This document shows, piece after piece, positions 1 to 14,200 of a stretch of 64,000 bases of DNA. Each line of letters starts with the position of its first letter. Position 1 is the stretch's first letter. The notes under the pieces were generated by a model. That model was not told the origin of the DNA, did no database searches, and saw only the letters and a program-made list of their open reading frames with translations. The DNA is from Chitinophaga nivalis. Its GTDB lineage: Bacteria > Bacteroidota > Bacteroidia > Chitinophagales > Chitinophagaceae. Location of the stretch: positions 5,134,087-5,198,086 of the forward strand of contig NZ_JAPDNR010000001.1 of assembly GCF_025989125.1 (NCBI RefSeq), in the 5' to 3' direction. A program made the translations under genes and the position numbers.

Positions 1-2245
1 CCGACAAATCCGGGAAGGCTTCGCCACCTGTGAAGATGAGCTGTAAGGAGGTGGTATAATGTAACAGGAAGTCCTGCAGCAATGCCGGTGGAATGCTCGT
101 CACCGCAATCTGATGCCGGTTAATATAGGCACTCAGTTCATCCGGCGCCGTTCTGTGTTCATTACTGTACAGGTACAACGTATTACCATTACACAATCCA
201 GGGAATACTTCCGTCACAAATCCATCGAACACATAGTTACAATAGCTGCCGATACGTTCATGGGTATCGAGGTGACGAATAGTAATAAAATTACTGATCA
301 GGTTACATACACTTCTATGTTCCACCATCACCCCTTTGGGTTCTCCGGTGGTGCCACTTGTATAAATCACATAGGCGAGATTACCCGGATAAGCGGCAGG
401 CGCCGGGTTCTTTTTGGAATAAGCCCGGGTAAGGCTGTTTTGCAGGTCTTCATTATCGATGACAACCACCGCTCTTGGCCGGCCATTGGTAAATGATTCC
501 AACAGAGAAGCATACACGCTGTTGGTCAGCACGGCTTTCGCACGGGTATCCTGCAGGATATAGCCGATTCGTTCTGCCGGGTAGCCCGGATCTATCGGCA
601 CATACGCACCGCCGGCTTTTAACACCGCCAGCAGGGCTATCAGTATGTGTTGCGAACGATCCAGACAAACGGCTACCAGGTCATCCGGTTTGATTTTATG
701 CACGGCTCTCAGGTAAGCTGCCAGCACATTTGCACGTTCGTTTAATTCGCGGTAGGTAAGTTCCTGTTCTTCATACACCACCGCTACCTTATCCGGCGTA
801 CGCATGACCTGTTGCTCAAACAAGCCGTGTATCCGCTGATTGGCCGCATAATCCTTCGTATTGGCGTTCCAGCTATGTACCACCTCCTCGAATTGTGTTT
901 CGGTGAGATAACGGAAGCCGTATTCGTCTATTTCCGGATCTGCGATCAGTTGCGTCAACAGACTTTCCATTCCATCCAGCAATTGTTTCGCCGTTTCGCT
1001 GGCAAACAGTTCCCCGGCATATCGTAACCGGAAGGACACCTTCCCGCCCATCACCGCAGAAGCAAGTGCCAGCGGGTAGTCCAGGCTTTCTGAGGCTCCT
1101 TTGAAAGCAAACCGCAACGCGCCTTCTTCTCTTTGTACTTCGCCCTCTCTTTGTTCGCCTGCCGCAATCGGGTAATTTTCATATACAAACAATGTATTGA
1201 ACAATCTTCGGCCGTCTTTCTGCAATCCTGCCAGACTTACTTCACTACGGCTGTTGGCCTCCTGTATCCGGCTCTGTAACGTACGGATCACTGCTACTGC
1301 CGGGCCAGACACATGTTCCAGCACAATCGGCAACGTATTGATGAATAATCCTACGGCCTGTTCGATGCCTGTTACCGGCAGGCTACGACCTGAAACCGTG
1401 ATACCGGTGGCAGTAGTAGCGGTATGCCCATATACACTCAGCTGCTTATGCCACAGGTATTGCAGCAAGGAACTGACGGTGATACCCTGTGCAGCACAGA
1501 AATCATGTACTTCCCGACTCAGTGCATCCGGCAACACCAGTTCTGCCGCGGCAGATACTTCGATACTCCGGTAGTCAGCCAGTTTCACGTGCCTTTTTTC
1601 CGGTTTCAGTAATCCGCTCAGGTCTTCATCTGCCACAAATCCTCCTACATAGTTTTCCCAGTATGCCTGATTATCGGCCCGGTGCTCCTGCAGGTATTGC
1701 TGTACCTGTGCATAGCTGGTTTCCTTGTCTGTTTTCACAGGCAGGCCTTTCACCAGGTGCTGGTAGGTACCGTGCAGGTAGTTGAGGAGTATCGGCATGC
1801 TCCAGCCATCGAGGATAGCATGGTGGTTGCAGAAAATACAACTGTAGTGCGTTTCTCCACGTTTCACCAGGTATATCCTGAAAAGCCGCCCTGCTGCCAT
1901 ATTATAAGGGATCTTACGGTCGGCTGCCTGTAATCGTTTCAGTTGTTCTTCCTGGGTATCCGTATCAAAATGACTCATATCGATGTAGTGCCAGTCTGGT
2001 TCTCCTGCTTTATCTATCACCTGTACCAGGGCCTCTTCCCATGAAAAACGCAGGCGCAATACGGCATACCGTTGTTGTGTGTAGCGCCATGCCTGTTCCA
2101 GTTTATCCGGATCTATGGCATTCTGATAATCCCACAGGAGCTGTACGCAGTAAGCATCTTCCTGCTGATCCTGATACAGGGCATGGTAAATAAATCCTTC
2201 CTGTAAGCTGTTGGCCAGGTATATCCCTTCTATTTCGCGGGTGGC
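1..2245 (-). other. Module 15 (partial): C and front of A, incomplete code DGTSFG
   Basis: C is 841-2245, with LANSLQEGFIYH (LQEG at 2195-2206) and CNHHAILDGWS near 1800. A is 1-840 and is cut off before the YGPTE motif. It shows TSGTTGEPKG near 330, YVFDGFVTEVF near 225, SIPPALL near 90 and FTGGEAFPDLS at the very edge. Readable pocket positions give D-G-T-S-F-G; the last four lie outside. This pocket is unlike any other in the window, so a new substrate is inferred for residue 15, but I cannot name it. Whether T, E, further modules or a release domain follow cannot be seen. Confidence 0.93.
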
Positions 2246-5200
2246 TTGCAGGGTCTGCAGCTGACTACCGGAAATGATGCCGGCAATATCGCTGCCCGTA
2301 AGGTAAGTGCGTGCCTGTGCACCCAGATAATGAATCACGGATTCCAGTGCCTCCCGGTATGCCGTAGCGAAGGCCGACATCACTTCACTGGTCAGCCGTC
2401 CCATGATACCGAAACGTAGCTGGCCATCCATCACCAGCCCATTGATGTTCAGGACCGGATAGTCCTGGTTGTCTGGCGCCGTTGCATAGCCCGCACTGTC
2501 GCCGGTGATAAACCAGTCTGCTGTATTGGCTTTGCCGGTGGTATCAAATTGTCCGAGGTAGTTAAAGTTAATCAGCGGCAGTTCCGGTTGTACATACCCA
2601 TACAATGCCCCATAGCCGATACCGTTATGCTGAATATTGCGCAACGATTCCTTGACCGTGATGATGGTATTGCCGATATCCGTTTTATCTGTGGTATGCA
2701 GTTCTACCGGATACATCAGCGAAAACCATCCAACAGTACGGGTGAGGTCAATATCTGTAAACAGTCCTTCCCTGCCGTGTCCTTCCAGCAATACATAGTG
2801 CCGGTCGTGCTGCGTGATGTTGGCGAGGGCTATGCCCAGCGCACTTAGCAACAGGTCGTTGATACGGGTGTTGTATACTTCATTGCTGTTTCTCAGCAAC
2901 AAGGCCGTATCTTCTTTGGTCAGTTCAAACGATACATGCCCGTTCCGCTCTCCGGCCTGTGCCCGCAAGGTGGCATTGGCAGCAGGTACGCCGGCAATGA
3001 TCCGCTCCCAGTAAGGCGCTTCCAGCGTTACATTCGCTGCCATCGTAGTAGCATATTCCTTTACGGCGTGTACCCATTGCCGGTAGCTGCTGCCTTTTGT
3101 TCCCAGCAGTCCTTTCCCGGCAATATCGGTGAGCGTTACCCGTTCCATCCGTTCTCTGTTCACCATATCCGACAGGTGATGGTAAATCTTCTGCAGGTCG
3201 TCCAGCAGAATACGCATACTTACCGTATCGATAAGCAGGTGGTGTACGGCCAGCCAGATCCGTGCGCGATTACCACCGTAGCCATCCAGGTAGCCGACAG
3301 ACAACAACGGTCCGTTAAACAGATCGAAGTTTTCCTGCCATTTCGTTAATACCACCGGGATTTCTTCCGGCGTAGCCAGGGTACTTACATCCAGGTAACG
3401 GAGCGGCACGTTGATATTTTCCTGATAATACTGGCGGTAACCATCTGTCTGTTTTTCGTACCGGAAGCGCAATGCATCATGGTAACCGAGCAACAGGTTT
3501 ACACCATACTGCAGAATTTCTTTGTCCAGCAGCGGTACATCTATCATGTAGGCCTGGTTCCAGTGATGGTAAGACCGGTACAATCCTTTGTCTACAAGAC
3601 CGAAGAACCATTCCTGTACCGGTAACAGCTGGCTGTCGCCACTCAGTATCCCTTGTTCGGATTTGATCTGTACCGTATCTGTAGCTGCCTGCGATAATAC
3701 ATTTTCATACAGGGCCGCGATGGTACGGTGTGTAAAGATATCGTCTATACCAACGGGCAAGGATAAACGTTGTCGTATCCGGCTTACCAGCTGAATGCTG
3801 ACAATACTATCACCGCCCAGGCGGAAGAAATCGTCGTGAATACCGATGGCCGTACTTTCCAGTCCCAGCACTTCTGCATAGATCTCGCACAGCGCAGTTT
3901 CCGTAGCTGTTTGCGGCAACGCATGGGTGGTAGCTGTTGTCAGCAACGGATCCGGCAGCGCTTTCCTGTCCAGCTTACCGTTGGCGGTCAGCGGCAATTG
4001 ATCCAGGTGTACCCATACTGCCGGCACCATGTATTCCGGCAGGTGGCTACCCAGGTATTCTTCTATCAGCGCGGTATCCAGCGGCTCGGCTGACACATAA
4101 TAACCTGCCAGGTACTTACCGTTGCCGGCTTCCTGGTCTCTGGCCAGCACCGCTGCCTGCCGGATACCCGGATAGGCAGATAAGCGGTTTTCTATTTCAC
4201 CCGGTTCAATACGATAGCCGCGGATTTTCACCTGGAAGTCGTTACGACCAATATATTCCAGGTTACCATCCGGCAGGTATCTCACCAGATCGCCTGTTTT
4301 ATACAAACGGGCATGGCTGCCTGCCTGTACTTCTTCGGCTGTCCGGAAAGGATTGTCAATGAAACGTTCTGCTGTTAGTTCCGCCCGGTTCAGGTAACCG
4401 CGGGATACGCCGGCACCGCCGATGTACAGTTCCCCGCTGGCGCCGGCAGGTACCGGCAACAACTGGTTATCGAGAATGTATAACCGGTAGTTCCGGTAAG
4501 CCTTTCCGATGGAATAGTCGCGAACATCTTCATCTATTTCAAAATAAGTAGCGCCTACTGTTGTTTCTGTTGGCCCATATTCATCAATAATTTTTTCAGA
4601 GAACTGCAGGATCACGGCAATATGACTATCGAGTAATTTCTCCCCTCCCACAATCGTCACTTTCACGCGTATATCAGCGCCGCTATCTCCGGTGAGCAAC
4701 GACAGGAACCCAGGGGTAGATTTCACCAGGTCGATACGATGCTCTTCCAGGTGTTGCTCATAGGCGATGACTTCCGTAATATCCTTGCCAAATACAAAGA
4801 TGGTTTTACCAAAGCAAAGCGGATACAATGTAGTGGTCACCGACAAGTCGAAAGACAGGTTACCGGAGAAATCGACATGTTGTATATCAGCCGGCAAAGT
4901 ATCCTGCAGGTTATACAAATAGTTCAGTACCGATGCCTGTTCTACCATGACGCCTTTCGGCTGCCCTGTAGTGCCACTCGTATAGATCACATAGGCCAGG
5001 TGTTCCGGACGGCATGCACTGGTAACGTTTTTAACCGGGTAAGCGCCTGCCTGCATTTCCCATTCTGCACTGTCAATTGCCATTACTGCTGTTGGCAAAT
5101 CTGCCGCCAGGCCTTCCAGTTTCCAGGTATATTTATCATGGGTGAGTACTACTTTGGTTTGTGTATCTGCCAGGATGAAGGCTGTACGGTTATCCGGATA

Positions 5201-8200
5201 GTTAGGATCAATCGGTACATAGGCCGCACCGGATTTCAGTACACCCAGTACGGTAATCAGCATGGCAGCGGATCTGTCCAGACTGATGCCGATCAGATCG
5301 TCCGGTTTCACTGCATATGCTTTTTGCAGATATCCCGCCAGCTGGTTGGCCTTTTCGTTTACTTCGCGGTAGGTCAGTACCACGCCGTCATCTGCAATAG
5401 CCGCCAGATCCGGGGTACGTGCCGCCTGGTCTTCAAACAACGCCTGAATGGTTTGCCCCGCCGGATAGATTTTCGTAGTCGCGTTCCTGTTATGCAGGAT
5501 TTCTTCCGATTGTGCCTGATCCAGCAAACGCCAGGCGGTAGTGGTAATTGCCGGGTTAGCCAGCAATTGTGCGGATAAATATCCCATACCATCCAGTAAT
5601 TCCCGGATCCGGTTCTTTTCAAACAACTCTCCTGCATAGTGCAGCTGACAGATCACCTTGTCCCCTATTTCATAAATGTCCAGGGAGAGCGGATAATCTG
5701 TTTTTCCGGCAGATTCCCGCAGCGAGAATGCCAGCCCGGAGCCACCGGAACCGGAGGCTGGTATCGGGTTGTTCGTATAGGCAAACAGGTTATTGAACAA
5801 GCGTTTTCCATCTTTCTGTAACCGGGACAAGCTTACTTCACTGCGGCTGTTGGCTTCCTGTATCTGGGCCTGTAACGCCTGCATAGCGGCGACAACGGAA
5901 CCGGCTGTGTGGATCACTACCACCGGCAGGGTATTGATAAATAAGCCCACGGAGGCTTCTACCCCTGGTACCGGTAAGTTACGGCCGGATACCGTCATAC
6001 CTGTTACGGTAATATTCGTGTTGCCATACACACTCAGTTGTTTGTGCCAGAGATATTGTAATACAGCCGTTACCGTGAGACCATTGGTTGCGCAGAAATT
6101 TTTCAGTGCCGTATATTCCTGGTCACTATATACCAGGTGCGCTGTCTGAACCGATTGTATGTACCGGTAGCCAGCCAGGTCAGTAAAGCGTTTGGCAGGT
6201 TTCAGCAATCCACTCAGGTCGCCGGTTTCCGTTACCTGCGCCACATACTGATCCCAGTAAGCCTGGTTATCTTCCCGGTGTTGTTGTAAATATTGCTGGG
6301 CCAGCACATAACCGTAATCAGGAGCTACCAATACCGGTGTATTGTCCAGGAGCTGCTGATATACTTCGTGTACATATCCCATCAGGAGCGGTGCACTCCA
6401 GCCATCCAGGATAATATGATGATAGCTGAAAATACAGTTGTAGCTCGTTTCGTTGCGTTTGATCAGGCATAACCGGAACAAATTGCCGGCAGCCAGGTCG
6501 TACTGCCTGCCACGATCAGCAGCCATTAACCCACGCAGCCGTTCTTCCTGTTCTTCTTCCGGCAGCTGACTCACGTCGATATAGCGCCAGTCTGGTCTTG
6601 CTGACTTATCGATAATCTGTACCAGTGCTTCTTCCCAGGCAAAACGTAACCGCAACGCACTGTATTTCTGCTGGGCATAGCCCCAGGCCTGTTCCAGTTT
6701 TGCTACATCCAGGCTATTCTGATAATGCCATACCTGTTGTACACAATACCCTTCATCTCCGCCTTCATGATACAATGCGTGGTATATAAAGCCTTCCTGC
6801 AGGTTATTGGCGAGGTAAATACCAGCGGCCTCCCGATCCCCCTGCAGTACCTGCAGCTGCTGATCCGATACTACCTGTCCGATATCGCTGCCCGTCAGGT
6901 AAGTACGTTCCGCTTTATCGAGGTAATTCACCAGGGTTTCCAGTGCATGTTGGTAACCACTGCTGAAGTCGGCCAGTACTTCTGCCGGCAGATAACCAGT
7001 CAGGTTCACCTGTAATTGCCCGTTGACTACATATCCCTCAATGTCCAGTACAAAGGCAGAGCGATTGCCTGTACCAATTGACTGACCGCTGTTTTCACGG
7101 GTCACTGTCCAGGTGTTGGGGGCGTCGCCGGCTGTTGTTTTCTGTTCGCCGGCATAATTAAACCGTATCAGCGGTAACTCATGCGCTGTGTAACCATACA
7201 AGGCGCCATAACCGATACCACTATACGGGATTTTCCGCAGGGATTCTTTTACGGCAACAATGACCGCTCCAATATCTGCCTGATCGGCCGTAGGCAATAC
7301 CACAGGATAGTACCGGCTGAAACGGCCTGCCGTACGGCTGATATCTATATCCGTTTTCCATGCGCTGCGGTCTTCGGCTTCCAGCAATACATAATGTCCA
7401 CTATTTCCCGCAAGACTGAACATCGCGATACCCAATGCACTTAGCAGCAGGTCGGTGACGCGGGTATGGTATATCTCATGCGTGCTACCCAGCAGTAACG
7501 CAGTAGCTGCGGCATCCAATACAAAAGTGGTATGCCGCACCTTATCGGTAGCCCGGGCTTTTAACAGCCTGTTGCTGGCCGGCACATCTGCCTGGAGTTG
7601 TTCCCACCAGGCCGTTTCTGCCGGCAACGTAGCCGCCGCCACTGTTTGATAACCTGCTATAGCGTTTACCCATTGCCGGTAGCTGGTACCTTTCGGTTGC
7701 AGGATCACATGCGGCGCTATCCGTGCTGCCGTTGCCCACGATATACTGCCGCTGCCAATGGCATCAGACAGGTAATGATAAATCTTATGCAGGTCTTCCA
7801 GTATAATCTGCCGGCTGCTCACATCCAGTATCAGCTGATGGAAAGCCATATACAGGCGGGCCGTGTCATCTGCGTACCCTTCCAGGTAACCGATCTGCCA
7901 CAACCGGCCATCCGACAGTTCAAAATTATTTTGCCAGCCAGTCAGGATCGTCGCCAGTGCAGCGTCGTCTGCTACACTGCTTACATCCAGGTAGCGGATA
8001 TCTGCCGCTACGGTTTCCTGGTAATATTGTACATAGTCCCCGTTTTTACGCTCATAACTGAAACGCAGGGCATCATGGTACTGGCTCAGTTTTGTTACGC
8101 TGAGTGCCAGTATTTCCCTATCCAGCAACGGTACCCGTACGAGATAAGACCCGTTATGGTGATGCGCGGCCGGGTAAGTGCCTTGTGCCGCAGCGGCGAA

Positions 8201-11200
8201 GAACCAGGCCTGTACCGGCGCCAGCCCGCTCTCTCCTATTAATACGCCTTGTTCTGTTTGTATGTTTACCTTATCGGCAGCGGCAGCCACTACCTGATGA
8301 TACAGTAAGGAAATGGTATTATACCGGAAGATATCTTTCACACTCACGGTAATACCTAAACGTTGCCGGATCAGACTCACTACCCGGATGCTGGCGATAC
8401 TGTCTCCCCCCAGGCGGAAGAAATCGTCCTGTGTGCCCACGGTAGCGACATCCAGCCCCAATACACTGGCATAGATATCGCACAGCGCGGCTTCTGTTTC
8501 ATTGGCCGGCGCCTGGTAATCCTGGCTGTCTGTCAGCTCCGGATCCGGTAACGCCTGTTTATCCAGTTTGCCGCTGGCAGTTAATGGTAATTTAGAGAGA
8601 TGCACATAATTTACCGGCACCATGTGTTCCGGCAGCTCACGACTCAGGTGCTGTATCAGCAAGGTATCTTCCAGTGGTTCTACAGCCGTATAATAGGCCA
8701 CCAGGTATTTACCGGAAGCATATGCTTTCGCCACTACCACTGCCTGATTAATGCCGGTGAAGGTCAGCAACCTGCTTTCTATTTCACCTGGTTCTATACG
8801 TTGGCCGCGTATTTTGATCTGTGCATCGTTACGTCCTACGAACTCTAGGTTGCCATCCGGCAGGTAACGTACCAGGTCACCTGTACGGTAAAGCCTGTCC
8901 TGCTGTACACCGGGTATAGCGGTACTTTCGCGGAAAGGATTTTCCACAAACCGTTCAGCCGTTAACGTTACCTGATTCAGGTATCCGCGGCTGACACCTG
9001 CGCCACCGACATACAGTTCGCCAATAGCGCCTACCGGTACCGGTACTAAATAATCATCCAGCACATAGGCAGTAGTATTGGCCAGCGGCCGGCCAATGGT
9101 ACGGTTACTGCCGGTAGCGGTATATTCAAACAAGGTAGCACATACGGTTACTTCCGTAGGCCCATAGGCATTGATCACCCGTGTTCCCTGTGCATGGTAT
9201 TGCAGCATCAGCTGTTCGTTGGTCACATCCCCTGCCACTACCAATGTTTTCAATGGCAGCAGATGAGTCGTATCCAGGAGCGCCGGTGGAATGGTACCGA
9301 TATCAATCGTATGGGTCGTAATATATGCTTGTAGTAAATAAATATCTGTGCGGGTATCATCGTCCAGTATATGTAACTGATGTCCGTAAATCAGGCTGGT
9401 AAACACCTCACTCACATGGGCATCAAATACATAGTTGGCATACCACAGGCTTTGCTGGTGCACACCAGTTGCGAGGCCAAAAGCAGCGCCCTGTACGACG
9501 GCCAGGTTAGCTACGCTGTGATGTTCTACCATCACCCCTTTGGGCTGCCCGGTGGTACCGCTGGTGTAGATAATATAGGCCAGGTGTTCCGGATGTACCG
9601 CGCTTACCGGATTGGTAGCGGCATACACGGTAGCTGTTGTTTCATAGAACGCATGCCCTACCTGTACTACGGGCACAGTAACCGTTTCCGGCAGGCTGGT
9701 CGTCTCATCCGTGAGCACCACGGCAGCACGGGTATCTGATAAGATGTAATTTATTCTTTGTTCCGGATAGTCCGGATCTACCGGCACATAGGCGGCGCCG
9801 GATTTCAATACGGCCAGTATAGCAATCAGCATATATTCCGACCGTTGTAAACAAAGTACGATGGCTTCATCCGGCTGAACCGCATATTCACTTTGCAGGT
9901 AAGCTGCCAGCTGATTGGCCTTTTCATTCAGCTCCCGGTAAGTGAGTGACTGATCCTGGTACGTCACGGCAACATGGTCTGGTGTACGGACTACCTGCTG
10001 TTCAAACAAGGTATGCAAAGTCTGCGTAACCGGTGCCTCCTGCGTCGTCGCATTCCAGTCATACACCACCTCCTGATACTGTGTAGCCTCCAGGTAGCGG
10101 AACGAGGTAGCTGCTATGCCCGGATTAGTAAACAACTGCCCGGCCAGGCTTTCCATATCCAGCAACAATTGCCGGATGGTGGCTTCGCCGAATAATTCCG
10201 CCGCATATTTCAACCAGAAAATCAGCTTGTTGCCCGCAGTAAAGGATACCACTCCCAAAGGATAATCCAGTTTCTCTACGGCAGCACCCAGTGATATCTT
10301 CAATTCAGATCCGTTGCTGCCATCATGATCTCCATAGGCGGATATCGGGAAGTTTTCATAGGCAAACAGGTTGTTAAACAACCGCTTTCCATCTCCCCGG
10401 TGCAAGGAGCCCAAACTCACCTCACTACGGCTATTGGCTTCCTGGATGCGGGTTTGCAGCGCCTGTATGGCCGCCAGTACGGTGCCCGGCTGGTGTTCCA
10501 GTATGATGGGCAGTGTATTGATATATAACCCTACGGAATGTTCGATGCCTGCTACGGGCAGGTTACGGCCAGACAAGGTCATTCCCACAGCCGTAATAGT
10601 GGTATGTCCATACACACTTAACAACTTATGCCACAGGTATTGCAACACGGCACTGACGGTCACGCCGTTGGCAGCACAAAAATCATTCAGCGTCTGTGTA
10701 AAGGTTTCATCAAATACTTTTTCTTGCAGGGCAGATAATTGCACATGCTGGTAGTCAGACAAAACCACGTTCCGTTTTTCCGGCAGCAGCAGCCCGCTCA
10801 GGTCTTCTTCCGTTGTCAGCTGGGCTACATTGGTTTCCCAATATGCCTTGTGATCCAACCGGTGATCCTGTATATATTGCTGCGCCTGCAGATAGGTACT
10901 TTCCGCTTCTACGGTAACCGGCAGGTTTTGCCGCAGCTGCAGGTAAATGGCATGTACTTCACTCATCAGAATCGGGAAACTCCAACCATCCAAAATTGCG
11001 TGATGATTGCTGAACAAACAGCTATAAGCATCTTCCGCCCATTTCACCAGGTATACCCGGAACAGTTTTCCGGACGCCAGGTCGTAGGGAAGATCCCGGT
11101 CGGCGGTCATTAGTGCGATGGTAGCCGCTTCTTTGTCTTCCGCTGTTACCGCACTGTTATCTACATAGTGCCATTCCAGCGTTCCTGTTTTATCAATGAT

Positions 11201-14200
11201 TTGTACCAGTGCTTCTTCCCATGAAAAACGCAGGCGCAGCACACTGTATTTCTGTTGTACCAAACGCCAGGATTGTTCCAGCAGCGCCAGGTCCAGCGGA
11301 TTATGATAATGCCACATGGCCTGTACGCGGTAGGCATCATCTACTTCACCCTGGTTGAGCGCATGGTAAATAAATCCTTCCTGCAAGCTGTTGGCCAGAT
11401 ATACACCGGCAACTTCACGGTCTTGCTGTAATGCCTGCAGACAGGTATCTGAAACAATATATTCAATATCACTACCTGTGAGATAAGTACGATGGGTATT
11501 ACTGAGATAAGTAATCAATGTTTCCAACGCTTCCTGATAAGCAGCCGCAAAAGCAGTTACTGCTTCCGGTGCTAAATGACCTGTTACATTAAACCGCAAC
11601 TGATCTTCCATCACAAATCCATTTATGCTCAGGATATTGTGGTCTCCGTTTTTCTCCGATACCGCAACGCCACTATGTTCTCCCAGTATAGACCAATCGC
11701 TGCCATCGTTGCCCGCCTGTTTTTCAAACTGCCCCAGGTAGTTGAAACTGATCTGTGGCAATGCCGGTTCCACATAACCATACAGGGCGCCATAGCCAAT
11801 ACCGTTATGCGGGATCTTCCGCAACGATTCTTTTACGGCAATAATCGTATCGCCGATATGTTGTGGCGAAGTACTCAGCTCTACCGGGTACATCAACGTA
11901 AACCAGCCGATCGTATGGGTAATATCCACCTCTGCCGACAATGGTTCCCGGCCGTGGCCTTCCAGCAATACATAGTGCCGGCTGTGCTGTGTAAAGGCAG
12001 TCAGCGCTATACTCAGGGCACTAAGCAGCAGGTCGTTGATACGGGTATGATATACGGGGTTGACTTCCCGCAGTAATTGTGTCGTATGTTTTTCATCCAG
12101 TGCAAACGCTGCATGGCTGATCTGTGTGGTCACCCTATCCTGCAGCAAAGCGTTACTGGCTGTTACATTGGCTACTACCTGCGACCAGTAAGTGGTTTCC
12201 GCTGTTAAGGTAGCGGTATCCACGGTCGTCTGATAAGCTGCGACTGCGTTTACCCATTGCCGGTAGCTGGTGCCTTTGGCGCCCAGTATGGTATCTGCAG
12301 CGATACCTGGTATGTCTGTCCAGGTCAGGGTACCATTACTCAACCCTGTTGCCAGGTGATCATACAGTTTCTGCAGGTCTTCCTGAATAATACGCCAGCT
12401 AACGGCATCTATCAGCAGGTGATGGGCGGCCAGCCAGATCCGGGCGCGGCCATCTGCATAACCATGCAGGTAGGCCACTGCCAGCAATGGTCCATTAAAG
12501 AGATCAAAACTGCTTTGCCAGCCGGTTAATATTTCCGGTACACTGGTTTCGGCGGATAAGGTGCTTACATCCAGCGTCAGCAAAGGCACCGTGCTTTCTG
12601 CTCCATAATACTGCCGGTAGGTACGGTCCTGTTGTTCATAGCGGAAACGCAGGGCATCGTGGTAGCTGATTAGTTTGGCCACGCTTTGTTCCAGGAGGGC
12701 TTTGTCGAGCGCCGGTACCCCTATGATAAAGGCCTGGTTCATATGATGCGGCGCCTGGTAAAGGCCTTCGTCTATATGATTAAAGAACCAGGACTGCACA
12801 GGCAGCAATCCGCTTTCTCCGCTCAGGACACCCTGTTCCGATTGTACGGTGACAGCGTTGGCATCTGCCTGCGACAGGATATACGCATATAGTCCCGCAA
12901 TGGTGGTATGGGTAAAGATATCATCTATGGTAACGGAGAAGCCTAAACGCTGCCGGATGCGGCTGATCAGACGGATACTGACGATACTGTCTCCACCGAG
13001 GCGGAAGAAGTCATCATGTACGCTGATAGCGGAAGGCGCCAGCCCAAGCACTTCAGCATAAATCTCACACAACAGAGCTTCCGTTTCATTTTCCGGTTGC
13101 TGGTAAACAACGGTTTCTGTAAACCGCGGATCAGTGAGGGCGCGCCGGTCTACCTTTCCGCTGGCTGTCAGTGGCAGCTGTTCCAGGTATACCAGGGTAC
13201 CTGGCACCATATATTCCGGCAGGTGTGCCGCCAGATGTGCCAGCAATATTTCTTCTGCCACCGGTTCATCTGCTACATAATATCCGATGAGGTATTTACC
13301 GGTACCGGCAGCCTGTTCTTTCGCCAGTACAACGGCCTGCCGGATATCCGGCCAGGTGGCCAGACAACTTTCTATCTCTCCCGGCTCTATTCTATGGCCG
13401 CGGATTTTCACCTGCAAGTCGCTTCTGCCGGCAAACTCCAGTTTACCATCCGGCAGGTAACGTACCAGGTCGCCCGTCCGGTAAAGGCGGGTATTGTAAT
13501 TTCCAGCTGTATGGAACGGATTAGCGATAAAACGTGCAGCCGTTAACGTATCCTGATGCAGGTAACCACGGGCTACTCCCACCCCACCGATGCACAGTTC
13601 GCCTACCGCGCCTACCGGTACCGGCAACAGGTATTCATCCAGTACATATGCTGTGGTATTGGCCAGCGGACGGCCAATCGTCAGATGGCTGCTGGCTGGC
13701 GTATAGTGGTGCAAGGTCGCACAAACGGTTACCTCCGTAGGTCCGTAGGCGTTAATGACCCGTGTACCCTGTGCATGATACAGCTGCATCAGCTGCTCGC
13801 TGGTGGTATCACCTGCCACTACCAGTGTTTTCAATGGCAACAGTACCGTCGTATCCAGCAAGGCAGGCGGAATAGTGGCTATATCGATCGCGTTGGTCCG
13901 GATATAAGCCTGTAACAAATCCAGGTCAGTTCTGGTACTTTCATCCAGGATGTGTAACTGATGACCATGGAGCAATGCGGTGAACAACTCACTTACATGC
14001 GCATCAAATACATAGTTGGCATACCACAGGCAATGCTGGTAACGCTCTTCCGCCAGGCCGAATGCGGCCCCCTGTTTCAGTGCCAGGTTTACCACGCCGC
14101 TATGTTCTACCATCACGCCTTTAGGCTGACCGGTAGTACCACTGGTATAAATCACATAGGCCAGGTGGTCCGGTTGTACCAGCGTTACCGGGTTGGTATG

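Noticed and set aside
4739..5578. A 279-residue plus-strand open frame
   Set aside because: It lies wholly antisense to the module 14 A domain, whose motifs (FDLSVTTTLY, DEYGPTETTVGA) read cleanly on the other strand.
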